64,000 nucleotides of DNA from Dyadobacter sp. 3J3 (GTDB lineage Bacteria; Bacteroidota; Bacteroidia; Cytophagales; Spirosomataceae). A model generated the notes under the pieces. The model ran no database searches. It was not told where the DNA came from and was given only the letters and a program-made list of their open reading frames with translations. How positions within the stretch are numbered: the first letter of the stretch is position 1; every line of letters starts with the position of its first letter. This document shows, in pieces, positions 15,894 through 25,432 of this stretch. Both the position numbers and the translations under genes were made by a program. Location of the stretch: contig NZ_VTOL01000015.1 of assembly GCF_009801115.1 (NCBI RefSeq), positions 62,001 to 126,000 of the forward strand, in the 5' to 3' direction.

Positions 15894-17618
15894 ATGACAA
15901 ATCCTTCACAAAATTCAGGACAGGATTCAAAATCCACGAATCATTTCGATGCAATCGTAGTAGGCTCAGGCATCAGTGGCGGTTGGGCTGCCAAGGAATT
16001 ATGCGAAAAAGGAATGAAAACGATGGTTTTGGAACGCGGAAGAAATGTGGAACATAATAAAGATTACCCAACCGCACATCTTAATCCCTGGGATTTTGAA
16101 CATCGTGGAAATCTGACGAAAAAGTTTCTCGATGGTAATCCGCTGATCAGCAAAGCGGCCGGTTTTGGTGATGATACCAAACATTTTTTTGTGCAGGATA
16201 AAGATCATCCTTATGTGCAAGAAAAGCCTTTTGACTGGATTCGCGGGTATCAGGTAGGAGGGAAGTCGCTAACCTGGGGACGGGCTTGTCAGCGCTGGAG
16301 TGAATTTGAATTTACGGCTCCGGAGCGTTATAGTTACGGAATTGCCTGGCCGATCGGGTATAAAGATGTGGCGCCCTGGTACTCACACGTGGAAGAATTT
16401 ATAGGTGTTTGCGGTAGTAAAGACGGTCTGGAATCCATGCCTGATGGTGAGTATTTGCCACCTTTCGACTTAAATTGTGTCCAGAAAGTGGTTCAGGAAA
16501 AGATCACTGAAAATTACAAAGACCGGCATTTGGTCCACGCACGATGGGCGCATTTGACCAAACCCAAAGAAATTCATATTCAGCAAGGCAGAGGCGGATG
16601 TCAGGCCAGGAATTTGTGTATGCGCGGTTGCCCTTATGGCGGATATTTCAGCTCGGTAAGTTCCACCTTACCTTGGGCGGAGAAAACGGGGAATCTCACG
16701 ATTCGTCCACATTCGGTTGTTCATTCCATTGTTTATGATGAAAAAACAGGAAAGGCAAGCGGTGTAAAAATCATCGATGCAAACACAAAAGAAGTGCATG
16801 AATATTTTGCCAAAGTGATTTTTCTGAACGCTTCGGCGCTGAACAGTAATCTGGTTTTGCTTAATTCAAAATCAAAACGTTTCCCAAATGGTCTGGGAAA
16901 TGACAGCGGTATTTTGGGTAAATATATTGCCTTTCATAATTACCGTGCTTCGGTGGCTGCTGATATGGAAGGTTTTGAAGATAAATATTATTATGGAAGA
17001 AATCCGACAGAACCGATTCTGGCAAATTACCGCAATCTGCATACACAGGATACCGATTATGTTGGTGGTTTTACAACTTTCATGGGCGCATACCGGACGC
17101 GTGGAAATGAGAAATCAGTTTCAACTTTTGGCAAAGATTTTAAAAAAGAAATGTCAAAACCTGGCGGCTGGAAAGTTTACATGTATATGCAGGGAGAAAC
17201 GATTCCAAAAGCCTCAAACCAGGTAACTTTAAGTCCCGATAAAAAAGATCAGTGGGGAATTCCACTTTTGGTAACTTCGGTAGGTTATGATGATAATGAT
17301 GAAAAAATGATTCGCGATTTTTTGAAAGAAAGTGCCGAAATGCTTGAAAAATCAGGTTGTACCAATATTTCTCAACACGATAACAAACAGGCTCCCGGAC
17401 TGGATATTCATGAAATGGGCGGCTGCCGGATGGGGAGAGATCCTAAAACTTCCATGTTGAATGAACATAACCAGCTGCATCATTGTCAAAATGTATTTGT
17501 CACTGACGGCGCTTGCATGACGAGTACGGGAAATCAAAGTCCGTCGTTGCTATACATGGCACTGACCGCACGTGCGGTGGATTATGCCGTGAAGGGGATT
17601 GAGGGCGGAAGTTTTTAA
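15894..17618 (+). CDS. GMC-family FAD-dependent oxidoreductase
   Basis: A 574-residue flavoenzyme of the glucose-methanol-choline family. The FAD-binding glycine motif VVGSGISGGWAAKEL is near residue 22, and the C-terminal HEMGGCRMG plus VTDGACMTSTGNQSPSLL are classic GMC_oxred_C segments. A cysteine cluster CQARNLCMRGC lies mid-protein. There is no signal peptide and no small subunit (gluconate 2-dehydrogenase subunit 3 type) next door, though such partners are common. Substrates are probably sugars or alcohols. Spacing of 13 bp from the deaminase suggests an operon. Confidence 0.9.
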   Translation: MTNPSQNSGQDSKSTNHFDAIVVGSGISGGWAAKELCEKGMKTMVLERGRNVEHNKDYPTAHLNPWDFEHRGNLTKKFLDGNPLISKAAGFGDDTKHFFVQDKDHPYVQEKPFDWIRGYQVGGKSLTWGRACQRWSEFEFTAPERYSYGIAWPIGYKDVAPWYSHVEEFIGVCGSKDGLESMPDGEYLPPFDLNCVQKVVQEKITENYKDRHLVHARWAHLTKPKEIHIQQGRGGCQARNLCMRGCPYGGYFSSVSSTLPWAEKTGNLTIRPHSVVHSIVYDEKTGKASGVKIIDANTKEVHEYFAKVIFLNASALNSNLVLLNSKSKRFPNGLGNDSGILGKYIAFHNYRASVAADMEGFEDKYYYGRNPTEPILANYRNLHTQDTDYVGGFTTFMGAYRTRGNEKSVSTFGKDFKKEMSKPGGWKVYMYMQGETIPKASNQVTLSPDKKDQWGIPLLVTSVGYDDNDEKMIRDFLKESAEMLEKSGCTNISQHDNKQAPGLDIHEMGGCRMGRDPKTSMLNEHNQLHHCQNVFVTDGACMTSTGNQSPSLLYMALTARAVDYAVKGIEGGSF

Positions 17619-17634
17619 CCGGTATTATAAAAGT

Positions 17635-19524
17635 TTATTCAAAAGAAACATCATAAAGTTTTGCAGAAATATCTTCCTGAAATCCTGCATTATTCTGGAG
17701 GAATTCCAAATGAGTTATCGATTTGGCTTTTCCACCGGTTTTAAAAAAATGTTCGGCCTCGTTTTCTGTTTGTACTATTTTTAAAAATGTGCCAGCTTCG
17801 ATTTCAGATATAATGGCTTTAAAAACCTCTGTTTTTCCATCTTCAAAGGTTGCTCGCACTTTTAAAATTGGGGGCTGAACTAAAACTCTTTTCAGCTTTC
17901 CCCATAGTGAATACTCAACTTTTGTTTCCATCCATGTCAGTCTGCCAGAGTCCGTAAGAGCGATACGCTGGTTCATTTTAAACGATATATTTCGCTCTTT
18001 TGAATGCAGAATCTTTTTATTATCAAGTCGTTTTCTTAAAATCTGGAGTGTATCTCTGCTGATTGTCGTGGTCTGATAATCGTAACACTGAAGCATTGCC
18101 AGTGTACTTTTGGAATCTCCCCAAAAATTGTACCTGCCGACATCGGTTGTGGCCCCGACATTATACAAAATATAATCTGGCGCAGTGGTAGAGGAATATT
18201 TATTATAATTTAACGTAGTTAGGTAATTGTTGTAAGCCTGGTAAGACTGGATGGCCGGTCGTGGGTTGTAATGTAGATCGTTAAAAAAAGAGTAAGCGAT
18301 ATCATAAGGGAACACATCCACTGTTTTACCTCTAAAAGTCTTGGAAACGGCTGGGTCAAGATGGTATTCCTTTCGATAATTGTCGTTATTGACTTTTTGC
18401 TGAAAGGGCAGGTTCTGAAAAACAATATCCTGATAAGGAAGTGATATTTTATTGTAGGACAAACCAATTCCGGTACTTGCAAAAGGGGAAACAAAAAGAA
18501 AAACCCTAAACACATTGCCAAGGTTATTTTTTAGCATAGGATTATCAATAAAAAGATAGGCAATTCCGACAAAAAATGCTCCGTAAAAAAATAAGTAAGG
18601 CATTCCAGCGGGTTGAAAACGAGTAAAACCTTGCTTAAAGCCCAGATATAGTGCGAGGAACATAATTACCAAAACAGGAATATCAGAAGGAGTTCTTAAG
18701 AGAAGCCGAGAGGAAATGAACAGGAAAATGATTAGTGAAAGAAGAACAATGATGGTAAGTGCTATATTAAACCAGGCATATCGGGCTGCCAGATTTAAAT
18801 AGTCAACGCTGAACATGGCGTCGTTGTAGTTGTCTATTATATACAGCGCGCTTTTGATATAGCCTCCAATTTCAACATGCAGAAAAAAAGCCAGCAACAA
18901 TGTTACGATTACATGTGCAGTGATAACTAGTAATGTTCTGCTTAAAAATTTACGATCAATAATTGCCTGATAAATCAGATAAGCATATAATATTACAGAT
19001 GTGACGATACCTAAATTTAATTTTATGTAGAAAATCAGGATCGAAATTATTACGCTTAAAATTAGTGAAATAACGTTTTTCGTCCTGAAATGATGCAATA
19101 TCAGAAAGACAAATAATGTAAAAAGTTCAAAAGTTGCTTCTGGGTTGTACGAGATCAAGACGAGGAAATATGGTACAATAAGACATTTTGAAAGGCTGTT
19201 TAACTCTTTAAAGGTATATGCCAAAATATAAATGAGCACGCCGACAAGAAAAATATCATAGAGAAGAATCGGAAAAACGCCTACATAAGTCGGTATTCTG
19301 GTACTTAAAAATCCAAGCGGTCCATAAGTGAAAATCCAATCCTTTCCGAAGATCAGCCCTTGATGAAGAGCCATATTAATGCTTATTTTCCATGATGGAT
19401 CCTGGCCTCCACTTGGATTGTCCACTAGATTTTTGGGAAGGAAAAGCAAAATAGAGAAGAAAATCAGAATTCTATCAGTAGTAATTTTTTTGTATGCGTT
19501 TTGATAGTGTAGAATAGAACTCAT
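17635..19524 (-). CDS. Polytopic membrane protein, unknown function (glycosyltransferase-like)
   Basis: A 629-residue protein with around ten hydrophobic segments in the first 350 residues and a soluble C-terminal part. Near the N-terminus DPSWKISINMALHQG and WIFTYGPLGFL form a motif seen in uncharacterised bacterial membrane proteins that resemble GT-C glycosyltransferases. I do not recognise a specific enzyme. It is convergent with the GMC gene (16 bp between stops) and has no operon partners. A role in polysaccharide or lipid-linked sugar transfer is only a guess. Confidence 0.75.
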   Translation of the reverse strand: MSSILHYQNAYKKITTDRILIFFSILLFLPKNLVDNPSGGQDPSWKISINMALHQGLIFGKDWIFTYGPLGFLSTRIPTYVGVFPILLYDIFLVGVLIYILAYTFKELNSLSKCLIVPYFLVLISYNPEATFELFTLFVFLILHHFRTKNVISLILSVIISILIFYIKLNLGIVTSVILYAYLIYQAIIDRKFLSRTLLVITAHVIVTLLLAFFLHVEIGGYIKSALYIIDNYNDAMFSVDYLNLAARYAWFNIALTIIVLLSLIIFLFISSRLLLRTPSDIPVLVIMFLALYLGFKQGFTRFQPAGMPYLFFYGAFFVGIAYLFIDNPMLKNNLGNVFRVFLFVSPFASTGIGLSYNKISLPYQDIVFQNLPFQQKVNNDNYRKEYHLDPAVSKTFRGKTVDVFPYDIAYSFFNDLHYNPRPAIQSYQAYNNYLTTLNYNKYSSTTAPDYILYNVGATTDVGRYNFWGDSKSTLAMLQCYDYQTTTISRDTLQILRKRLDNKKILHSKERNISFKMNQRIALTDSGRLTWMETKVEYSLWGKLKRVLVQPPILKVRATFEDGKTEVFKAIISEIEAGTFLKIVQTENEAEHFFKTGGKAKSITHLEFLQNNAGFQEDISAKLYDVSFE

Positions 19525-19611
19525 TTTAAAATATCTTTATGTTACTACAAGATTACAGCGATTATATATTAAAAAAAAGAAAGATCTTGCATACTTATTA
19601 AATGAGGACAC

Positions 19612-19980
19612 ATGAATTTAATCGGTAACATCATCTGGTTAATCTTTGGCGGATTTATCGTAGCCATGGAATATTTTATTGCGGGGTTTCTATTGTGCGT
19701 CACGATTATCGGTATACCCTTTGGTATTCAATGTTTCAAAATCGGGATTTTGACCTTGATGCCCTTTGGAAGAGAAGTGCGTGAAGTGCCTGGGCAAACC
19801 GGCTGCTTGTCGACGATTTTTAACTTAATCTGGATTTTTATCGGCGGAATCTGGATCGCACTCACCCATCTGATTTTTGGAATTTTGTTGGCGATTACTA
19901 TTATTGGATTGCCTTTTGCCAAACAACATTTCAAACTAATGAGCCTTTCTTTTACACCTTTTGGGAAAGATATTTATTGA
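19612..19980 (+). CDS. yccF: YccF domain-containing inner membrane protein
   Basis: A 122-residue protein made of two YccF repeats: NIIWLIFGGFIVAMEYFIAG with TIIGIPFGIQCFK, then LIWIFIGGIWIALTHLIFG with TIIGLPFAKQHFK. About four membrane segments are predicted by eye. YccF proteins are widespread, small inner-membrane proteins of unknown function. It is a single-gene unit followed by an intrinsic terminator. Confidence 0.9.
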   Translation: MNLIGNIIWLIFGGFIVAMEYFIAGFLLCVTIIGIPFGIQCFKIGILTLMPFGREVREVPGQTGCLSTIFNLIWIFIGGIWIALTHLIFGILLAITIIGLPFAKQHFKLMSLSFTPFGKDIY

Positions 19981-20006
19981 TTTTTCTATCGATTTGAACA
20001 ACAATG

Positions 20007-20033
20007 AAGCCTGGGATTTCTCAGGTTTTTTTT
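20007..20033 (+). terminator. Intrinsic terminator after yccF
   Basis: A hairpin (CCTGGGA pairing with TCTCAGG, one G-T pair) is followed by eight T residues, 26 bp after the YccF stop. Confidence 0.75.
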
Positions 20034-20110
20034 GTTTTAAAGAATTCAGTAATGCTTTTAACAAAATAAAGGCACGGAAATTGTGAAGCAGATCTATACT
20101 ATAAAAAGTT

Positions 20111-21088
20111 ATGAAAGCAGTTGTCATTACACATCCGGGCGGACCGGAAGTTTTAGAAATCCAGGAGCGGCCAATTCCAGATTGTAAAGCAGATGAAGTT
20201 TTAATCAAGGTTTACGCAGCAGGAATTAATCGTCCTGATGTTTTTCAACGGAAAGGAAATTATCCGCCTCCTCCGGGTGCTCCTCAGGATATTCCTGGTT
20301 TGGAAGTAGCCGGAACTATTGAGAAAACCGGAGCGGACGTAACGAATTGGAAAGTTGGCGATGCCGTTTGCGCATTACTGGCCGGCGGTGGTTATGCGGA
20401 ATATGCGGTTGTCAACGCCCAACATTGTTTGCCAATTCCGTCCGGATTTTCTTTTGTACAGGCGGCTTCATTACCCGAAACTGTTTACACTGTTTGGCAT
20501 AATGTATTTCAAAAAGGAAAACTCCAAAGCAGTGAAAATCTTTTGGTACATGGCGGAAGCAGCGGAATTGGTATCACAGCGATTCAATTGGCAAAAGGTT
20601 TTGGTGCAAAAGTTTTTGCTACGGCCGGGTCGTATGAAAAATGCGAGGCTTGTGTCTCACTTGGTGCTGATTTGTGTATCAATTACAAAAAAGAAGATTT
20701 TGAAGAGGTACTTAAAAAGGAAGGTGTTGATGTGATTCTGGATATGGTTGGTGGAGATTATATTCCCAAAAATTTAAGATTACTGCGTGTTGACGGCCGT
20801 ATGGTTTTTATCAATACCATGAAAGGAAACAAGGCCGAAGGTGTAGATTTTGGATTGATTATGAAAAACCGGTTGACAATTACCGGAAGTACGCTTCGTA
20901 ACAGAGATGTGACTTTTAAGGCTGAATTGACAAAAGAAATCCTGGAAAATGTCTGGCCTTTATTGGAAAACGGGAAATTTAAACCTGTGATTTATCGTGA
21001 ATTTCCATTGGAAGAAGCCGCAAAAGCCCATGAATTGATGGAAAGCAGTGATCATATCGGGAAGATTATTTTGACAAATTCCTGGTAA
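20111..21088 (+). CDS. NAD(P)H-quinone oxidoreductase (zeta-crystallin/PIG3-like MDR)
   Basis: A 325-residue medium-chain dehydrogenase/reductase without zinc ligands. The N-terminal catalytic fold carries AGINRPDVFQRKGNYPPPPG, typical of the PIG3/TIGR02824 quinone oxidoreductase group. The Rossmann motif is HGGSSGIGITAIQLAK near residue 148. The enzyme probably reduces quinones with NADPH. It is a stand-alone gene; the following 170 bp carry the HigBA promoter region. Confidence 0.9.
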   Translation: MKAVVITHPGGPEVLEIQERPIPDCKADEVLIKVYAAGINRPDVFQRKGNYPPPPGAPQDIPGLEVAGTIEKTGADVTNWKVGDAVCALLAGGGYAEYAVVNAQHCLPIPSGFSFVQAASLPETVYTVWHNVFQKGKLQSSENLLVHGGSSGIGITAIQLAKGFGAKVFATAGSYEKCEACVSLGADLCINYKKEDFEEVLKKEGVDVILDMVGGDYIPKNLRLLRVDGRMVFINTMKGNKAEGVDFGLIMKNRLTITGSTLRNRDVTFKAELTKEILENVWPLLENGKFKPVIYREFPLEEAAKAHELMESSDHIGKIILTNSW

Positions 21089-21218
21089 AATCTGGTAGAA
21101 GAAGGGAGCGGAAATCCAAGCTGTGCAGGAAAGAACAAATAATATTTTACCTTGTAAAGAGTGCAGGCATATAAAAAAACTTTATAACTTATATTCCATG
21201 CTGACTGATAATTAAATA

Positions 21219-21239
21219 AGGTTCGCTAAATGTGAACTT
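21219..21239 (+). promoter_or_regulatory. Inverted repeat upstream of higB, probable autoregulatory operator
   Basis: AGGTTCGC (21219-21226) and GTGAACTT (21232-21239) form 8-bp arms with two mismatches around TAAAT. The repeat is 20 bp before the higB ATG. HigA-type antitoxins normally repress their own operon by binding such palindromes. A TAGATTTG box lies at 21247-21254. The role is inferred from position. Confidence 0.45.
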
Positions 21240-21259
21240 TGTTTAATAGATTTGTGGTT

Positions 21260-21559
21260 ATGAGAATATACTCACTTAAAACACTTAAAGTATTTTGGGA
21301 CAAGCATCCTGATGCTCAAATTAACTTGCTTCATTGGTATGGTAAAATTGCTAAGCAATCTTATAACACTCCTCAAAGTCTTACTGATCAGTTTAAAGGT
21401 GCGGACTATGTAGATAATGAAAGGATAGTCTTTAATATTTGCCGCAATAAGTACCGACTAATTGCGGCTTTTAATTATGAATTCCAATTATGCTATATCA
21501 AGTTTATCGGGACACACAAAGAATACGATAAGGTTGACGCCAAAACAATTGAAGTTTAA
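21260..21559 (+). CDS. higB: HigB-family type II toxin (mRNA interferase)
   Basis: A 99-residue basic protein of the HigB toxin family (RelE-like fold). Typical segments are LKTLKVFWDKHPDAQ near the N-terminus and NKYRLIAAFNY with YIKFIGTHKEYDKVDA near the C-terminus. HigB toxins cut mRNA at the ribosome. The ATG at 21260 fits the family; a longer frame would require a TTG at 21239 and adds no conserved residues. The antitoxin gene follows after 13 bp, so toxin precedes antitoxin as usual for HigBA. Confidence 0.88.
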   Translation: MRIYSLKTLKVFWDKHPDAQINLLHWYGKIAKQSYNTPQSLTDQFKGADYVDNERIVFNICRNKYRLIAAFNYEFQLCYIKFIGTHKEYDKVDAKTIEV

Positions 21560-21572
21560 TTTAAATATACTC

Positions 21573-21929
21573 ATGGAAACGATCATACCAATCAAAACAG
21601 AGCAGGAATATGATCTTGCACTTAAACAAATGGAAAATGTGTTCTCTGCATCAAAAAACACACCTGAGGGAGATAAGCTGGAAATATTGGCACTGCTAAT
21701 TGCTGATTATGAAGCACGGAACTATCCAATCAGACAATTATCACCAATTGAAGCTCTAAAAGCTGAAATGGAAGAACAAGGATTAACTCAAAGCAACCTG
21801 GCTGAGCGTTTTGGCATGAGCAAAGGAGCAATTTCTGAAATCATTAATGGTAAAAAACAGATGAGCGTAAGATTTATGAAGTTTTTGCACAAGGACCTTG
21901 GAATTCCAGCTGATATTTTGCTTGCTTGA
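21573..21929 (+). CDS. higA: HigA-family antitoxin, HTH XRE type
   Basis: A 118-residue antitoxin. The N-terminal part (about 1-60) is the toxin-facing region typical of HigA, and a helix-turn-helix spans about 70-105 (GLTQSNLAERFGMSKGAISE). It should neutralise the preceding HigB and repress the operon. The ATG at 21573 gives the family's normal length; a longer frame starting at 21462 would overlap the toxin gene extensively and is unlikely. Confidence 0.88.
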   Translation: METIIPIKTEQEYDLALKQMENVFSASKNTPEGDKLEILALLIADYEARNYPIRQLSPIEALKAEMEEQGLTQSNLAERFGMSKGAISEIINGKKQMSVRFMKFLHKDLGIPADILLA

Positions 21930-22025
21930 ATGTAAATATTTTAATTAACACAGACTACTCTCCTCATTATCAACAAAGAAACGATAGTTTTTTTAGCTCC
22001 ATAAAAATTCCCACATAGTAACTTA

Positions 22026-22784
22026 TCAATAACGAATTCTCCTTGCTTCCCTTCTCATAAACCAGACGAGCGTAATGAAAATCAGCGTGTAAAAATAAAA
22101 GGAATCATTGTAAGGCGAACTGACCAGATATAATTGATTATTGCTGAATGCGTGAATCAGGGTGGTTAAATAGATATTGTCTGTCATAAAATACACGAAA
22201 AAGTAGGCCATTCCGTAAAAAAAGGCGCTTATGAGCGGAAAAGCCAGTTCTGAAAAAGAGGTATGATCCCGGAAAATATAAGCAGAAACGTGTGAAAGAC
22301 TGAAGACGAGAGCGACACCTACGGCCAAAACTATTAATTGCTGTCTTGAAATTCCTTTCTTTTCTGCATAATGAACCGGAAGAAAACGGAAGATAAATTC
22401 CTCAATTAAAGCAGCCGGAACAGAATTCAATAAAAATATGAAAAGGTATTTTCTAACTCTTGAAGATGTTGGATAATCGATTGAGAGTCCGGTTGCATAA
22501 TGTACCCATACCTGAGTTAAAATCCAGACTGCAAATCCCGCAAACAATCCGATCAGAAGTTTCTTTTTACTAAAAAGAATCCTGGCAGAAATATCTTTGA
22601 AGTAAGGTTTTACCAAACCGGCAAGAATGACTGACTGAAAGGCAAAAAATATTATTCCTAAAACGATTGCCTGCGGCCATTTTTTTAAAATATTTTGAGC
22701 CCATTCTGTAATGAAAATCAGGCTAATGGTGTTAGCTAATAGACAGCATATCAGAATAATTTTTGCCAGAACTTTTAATCTCAT
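22026..22784 (-). CDS. CPBP-family intramembrane glutamic protease
   Basis: A 252-residue polytopic protein with the CPBP (Abi/CaaX-like) signature. Motif 1 is IEEFIFRFLPVHY (EExxxR), motif 2 is FSLSHVSAY and motif 3 is TLIHAFSNN. About seven membrane segments are visible. Family members are Rce1-like proteases or function-unknown membrane proteins. It is a single gene, divergent from the TetR-like regulator. Confidence 0.9.
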   Translation of the reverse strand: MRLKVLAKIILICCLLANTISLIFITEWAQNILKKWPQAIVLGIIFFAFQSVILAGLVKPYFKDISARILFSKKKLLIGLFAGFAVWILTQVWVHYATGLSIDYPTSSRVRKYLFIFLLNSVPAALIEEFIFRFLPVHYAEKKGISRQQLIVLAVGVALVFSLSHVSAYIFRDHTSFSELAFPLISAFFYGMAYFFVYFMTDNIYLTTLIHAFSNNQLYLVSSPYNDSFYFYTLIFITLVWFMRREARRIRY

Positions 22785-22957
22785 GCGTATTGGTCAGAAG
22801 CTGTTGGTAATAAAAAAAACAGAAAAAAATGAAACGAATTGGTTAAAAACAAGATGCGTTTCTCCCCTCACAACAATCACCTGAAATAAGAATAGTATTC
22901 GTTTTTTCGTTTAAATTTAATGGAAATCATCGTGTCGATGAGCTAATTCAAAAAAAG

Positions 22958-23611
22958 ATGGCAACAAAAATTAAAGAAATTTCAGCAGCCAGTATCACAG
23001 AAATGTATATTCATTACTGTCTGGAAAATAATGAAAATCCAAAATCGGTTTATCTGTTTTGTAAAAGAAACGGAATTGTTGAAAAAGAATTTTACGCTTA
23101 TTTCTCATCCATCGAAGCGATTGAAAAATCGGTTTTTATCAGCTTTCATAAACTGACACTGGAATTGATGAGCAAAAGCGCTGATTCCGAGTCGCTTGGC
23201 TTTCGGGATAAATTGCTGACCTATTATTATACATTCTTTGAAATTCTGACAGCCAACAGAAGTTATGTTGTTTTCGCTTTAAAAGGCGATAAGAGCAAGC
23301 TGAACGGAATGATGAAATTGAAAGAATTCCGGTCCTATTTCAAATCATTTATCACGGCAAGCAGTCAGGGATATCTGAAAGTGAAAAGTGAGCGAATCCA
23401 GAAATTACAACAGGATGGGTTGGAAGAAGGAGCATGGGTCCAGTTACTGGTAACACTAAGATTCTGGCTTGATGATGAATCGGTTGGGTTTGAAAAGACA
23501 GATCTTTTCATCGAAAAATCAATCCGTGCGACATTTGACCTGATTAACATTACACCGTTGGAAAGTGTGATCGATTTTGGTAAATTTTTAATTAAAGAAA
23601 AATTACGGTAG
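22958..23611 (+). CDS. TetR-like transcriptional regulator
   Basis: A 217-residue, all-helical protein. The N-terminal 50 residues are compatible with a TetR HTH (ASITEMYIHYC ... VEKEFYAYFSSIEAIEKSV), and the rest with a TetR ligand-binding domain. The HTH is divergent, so DNA binding is likely but not certain. It is followed after 3 bp by an ABC1-family kinase gene, which it probably controls or works with. This pairing looks like a conserved Bacteroidetes unit, which I infer from memory. Confidence 0.75.
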   Translation: MATKIKEISAASITEMYIHYCLENNENPKSVYLFCKRNGIVEKEFYAYFSSIEAIEKSVFISFHKLTLELMSKSADSESLGFRDKLLTYYYTFFEILTANRSYVVFALKGDKSKLNGMMKLKEFRSYFKSFITASSQGYLKVKSERIQKLQQDGLEEGAWVQLLVTLRFWLDDESVGFEKTDLFIEKSIRATFDLINITPLESVIDFGKFLIKEKLR

Positions 23612-23614
23612 TGA

Positions 23615-24922
23615 ATGGAAACCATAGACAGCATACCTACTTCAAAAATTCAGCGTGCATCCAAATTGATTACAACCGGTGTTAAAATCGGTGGGAATTA
23701 TTTAAAATATTACGGTGAGAAGATCACAAATCCTGAATCTGCACGGGATAACCTGAATACGAATAATGCAGAAGATATTTACGACGGACTGAAAAACCTG
23801 AAAGGAAGTGCATTGAAACTGGCTCAAATGCTTAGCATGGAGAAAAGTTTTATGCCACAGGCTTACGTTGAAAAATTCTCTCTTTCGCAGTTTTCTGTAC
23901 CGCCGTTGTCGGCTCCTTTGGTCATTAAAACATTCCGAAAGTATTTTGGCAAATCGCCGCTAGATCTTTTTGATACATTTAATGCAAATGCGATAAATGC
24001 TGCAAGTATCGGACAAGTACATAAAGCAACTGCAAACGGCAAGGAACTGGCAGTGAAAATCCAGTATCCGGGTGTTGCAGAAAGTATCACTTCGGATCTT
24101 GCGCTGGTAAAACCGATCGCGATGAGAATGTTCAATATCCAGAGTAAGGATTCGGACAAATATTTTCAGGAGGTTGAAACCAAGCTGACGGAGGAAACAA
24201 ATTACATCCTGGAAATTGCTCAAAGTAAGGAAATCGGTGAGGCGTGTTCGCATATTCCAAATCTTCGTTTTCCAAAATATTATGAGGAGTTTTCTTCGGA
24301 GCGTGTGATCACGATGGACTGGATGACGGGAATTCACCTTTCCGAATTTGTAAAAACAAATCCTTCACAAGAGGCTTCTGATAAAATCGGACAGGCACTT
24401 TGGGACTTTTATATGTTCCAGGTTCATCAGTTGAGGAAAGTTCATGCTGATCCGCATCCTGGAAATTTCCTGGTTGATAAGGACGAAAACCTGATCGCTA
24501 TCGATTTTGGTTGTATGAAAGAAATTCCGGAAGATTTCTACACGCCTTATTTCGAGCTTGCTGAAAAGGAAAATATGAATGATCCTGAAATTTTCAGAAA
24601 CAAATTATTTGAGCTGGAAATTCTGACGGATAAAGATACGCCTGAAGAAACCGCTTACTTTTCAAAACTTTTCCACGAAATTCTGACTTTGTTCACCGAA
24701 CCTTTCCAGGTTGAAGAGTTTGATTTTGCGGATGAAGTTTTCTTTGCAAGACTGGTGGAATTGGGCGAAAAATATGCCAATGACAAGAATTTGAGAAAAA
24801 TGAATGTGAACCGTGGTTCAAAACATTTTATCTATATCAATCGTACGTTTTTCGGTTTGTTCAGCTTGCTACACGAACTGAAGGCGAAGGTTAGCATCAA
24901 TCAATATGTTTCTTTGACGTAA
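23615..24922 (+). CDS. AarF/ABC1/UbiB-family atypical kinase
   Basis: A 435-residue protein-kinase-like protein. The KxGQ-type N-terminal signature is KGSALKLAQML (63-73). ASIGQVHKA near 130 replaces the glycine loop, the lysine of AVKIQYPG is K148, the catalytic loop is HADPHPGNFLV near 280 and the metal-binding motif is IDFG near 300. UbiB/ABC1 proteins support quinone biosynthesis or lipid handling through ATPase activity. It is translated immediately after the TetR-like regulator (3 bp spacing) and ends at a strong bidirectional terminator. Confidence 0.92.
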   Translation: METIDSIPTSKIQRASKLITTGVKIGGNYLKYYGEKITNPESARDNLNTNNAEDIYDGLKNLKGSALKLAQMLSMEKSFMPQAYVEKFSLSQFSVPPLSAPLVIKTFRKYFGKSPLDLFDTFNANAINAASIGQVHKATANGKELAVKIQYPGVAESITSDLALVKPIAMRMFNIQSKDSDKYFQEVETKLTEETNYILEIAQSKEIGEACSHIPNLRFPKYYEEFSSERVITMDWMTGIHLSEFVKTNPSQEASDKIGQALWDFYMFQVHQLRKVHADPHPGNFLVDKDENLIAIDFGCMKEIPEDFYTPYFELAEKENMNDPEIFRNKLFELEILTDKDTPEETAYFSKLFHEILTLFTEPFQVEEFDFADEVFFARLVELGEKYANDKNLRKMNVNRGSKHFIYINRTFFGLFSLLHELKAKVSINQYVSLT

Positions 24923-24937
24923 AGAAAATAGATTTTT

Positions 24938-24973
24938 AAAAATGCGTGATGTCGAAAGATATCACGCATTTTT
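24938..24973. terminator. Bidirectional intrinsic terminator
   Basis: Arms AAAAATGCGTGAT (24938-24950) and ATCACGCATTTTT (24961-24973) are fully complementary. The T-tract continues to 24975 on the plus strand and a T5 tract is on the minus strand. It separates the convergent ABC1 kinase and acetyltransferase genes. Confidence 0.88.
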
Positions 24974-24981
24974 TTGTGTCT

Positions 24982-25425
24982 TCAAAGTAATTTTTTAAGG
25001 CAAACACTGATTTCCAGGTCGTCGTATTGGTTATAATTTTCAATGATCTTGTAACCGTATTTCTGGTAAAGCTTTATTGCATTCGGCTGGCCTTTTCCGG
25101 TTTCCAACACAGCTTCTTCGTATCCCAATTCTTTCGCCCATTTCTCTAACTCTGCCAGGATAGCGGAGGCAACTCCTTTTCCTCTTTGATTTTCTTTGAT
25201 AAACATGCGTTTTATTTCGACGGTTTTATCATTGAAAATCTTGAAACATCCGCAGCCGACGGGCTCTTCATTTTCATAGGCTAAGACAACTGTTGGCAGG
25301 CCGGTAATTCTGTTATATTCTTCGTAATCTTCCGGATTAGTATTGTAAATTTTACATAGCTCAATATCCAGTTCTCCGGTTAACTTTTGAAAATCTATGT
25401 TGTCGCTGTTGGTTCTTAGAAGCAT
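24982..25425 (-). CDS. GNAT-family N-acetyltransferase
   Basis: A 147-residue protein with the GNAT acetyl-CoA-binding motif A: KRMFIKENQRGKGVASAIL (R/QxxGxG/A pattern). The C-terminal NAIKLYQKYGYKII is motif B. The substrate is unknown; small-molecule or protein acetylation are both possible. It is a single gene, with a long inverted repeat behind its start. Confidence 0.9.
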   Translation of the reverse strand: MLLRTNSDNIDFQKLTGELDIELCKIYNTNPEDYEEYNRITGLPTVVLAYENEEPVGCGCFKIFNDKTVEIKRMFIKENQRGKGVASAILAELEKWAKELGYEEAVLETGKGQPNAIKLYQKYGYKIIENYNQYDDLEISVCLKKLL

Positions 25426-25432
25426 TTTGTTT

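Noticed and set aside
21462..21572. Longer start of the HigA antitoxin at 21462
   Set aside because: It would lie inside the toxin gene in another frame and adds residues unlike the family. The ATG at 21573 gives the normal length.
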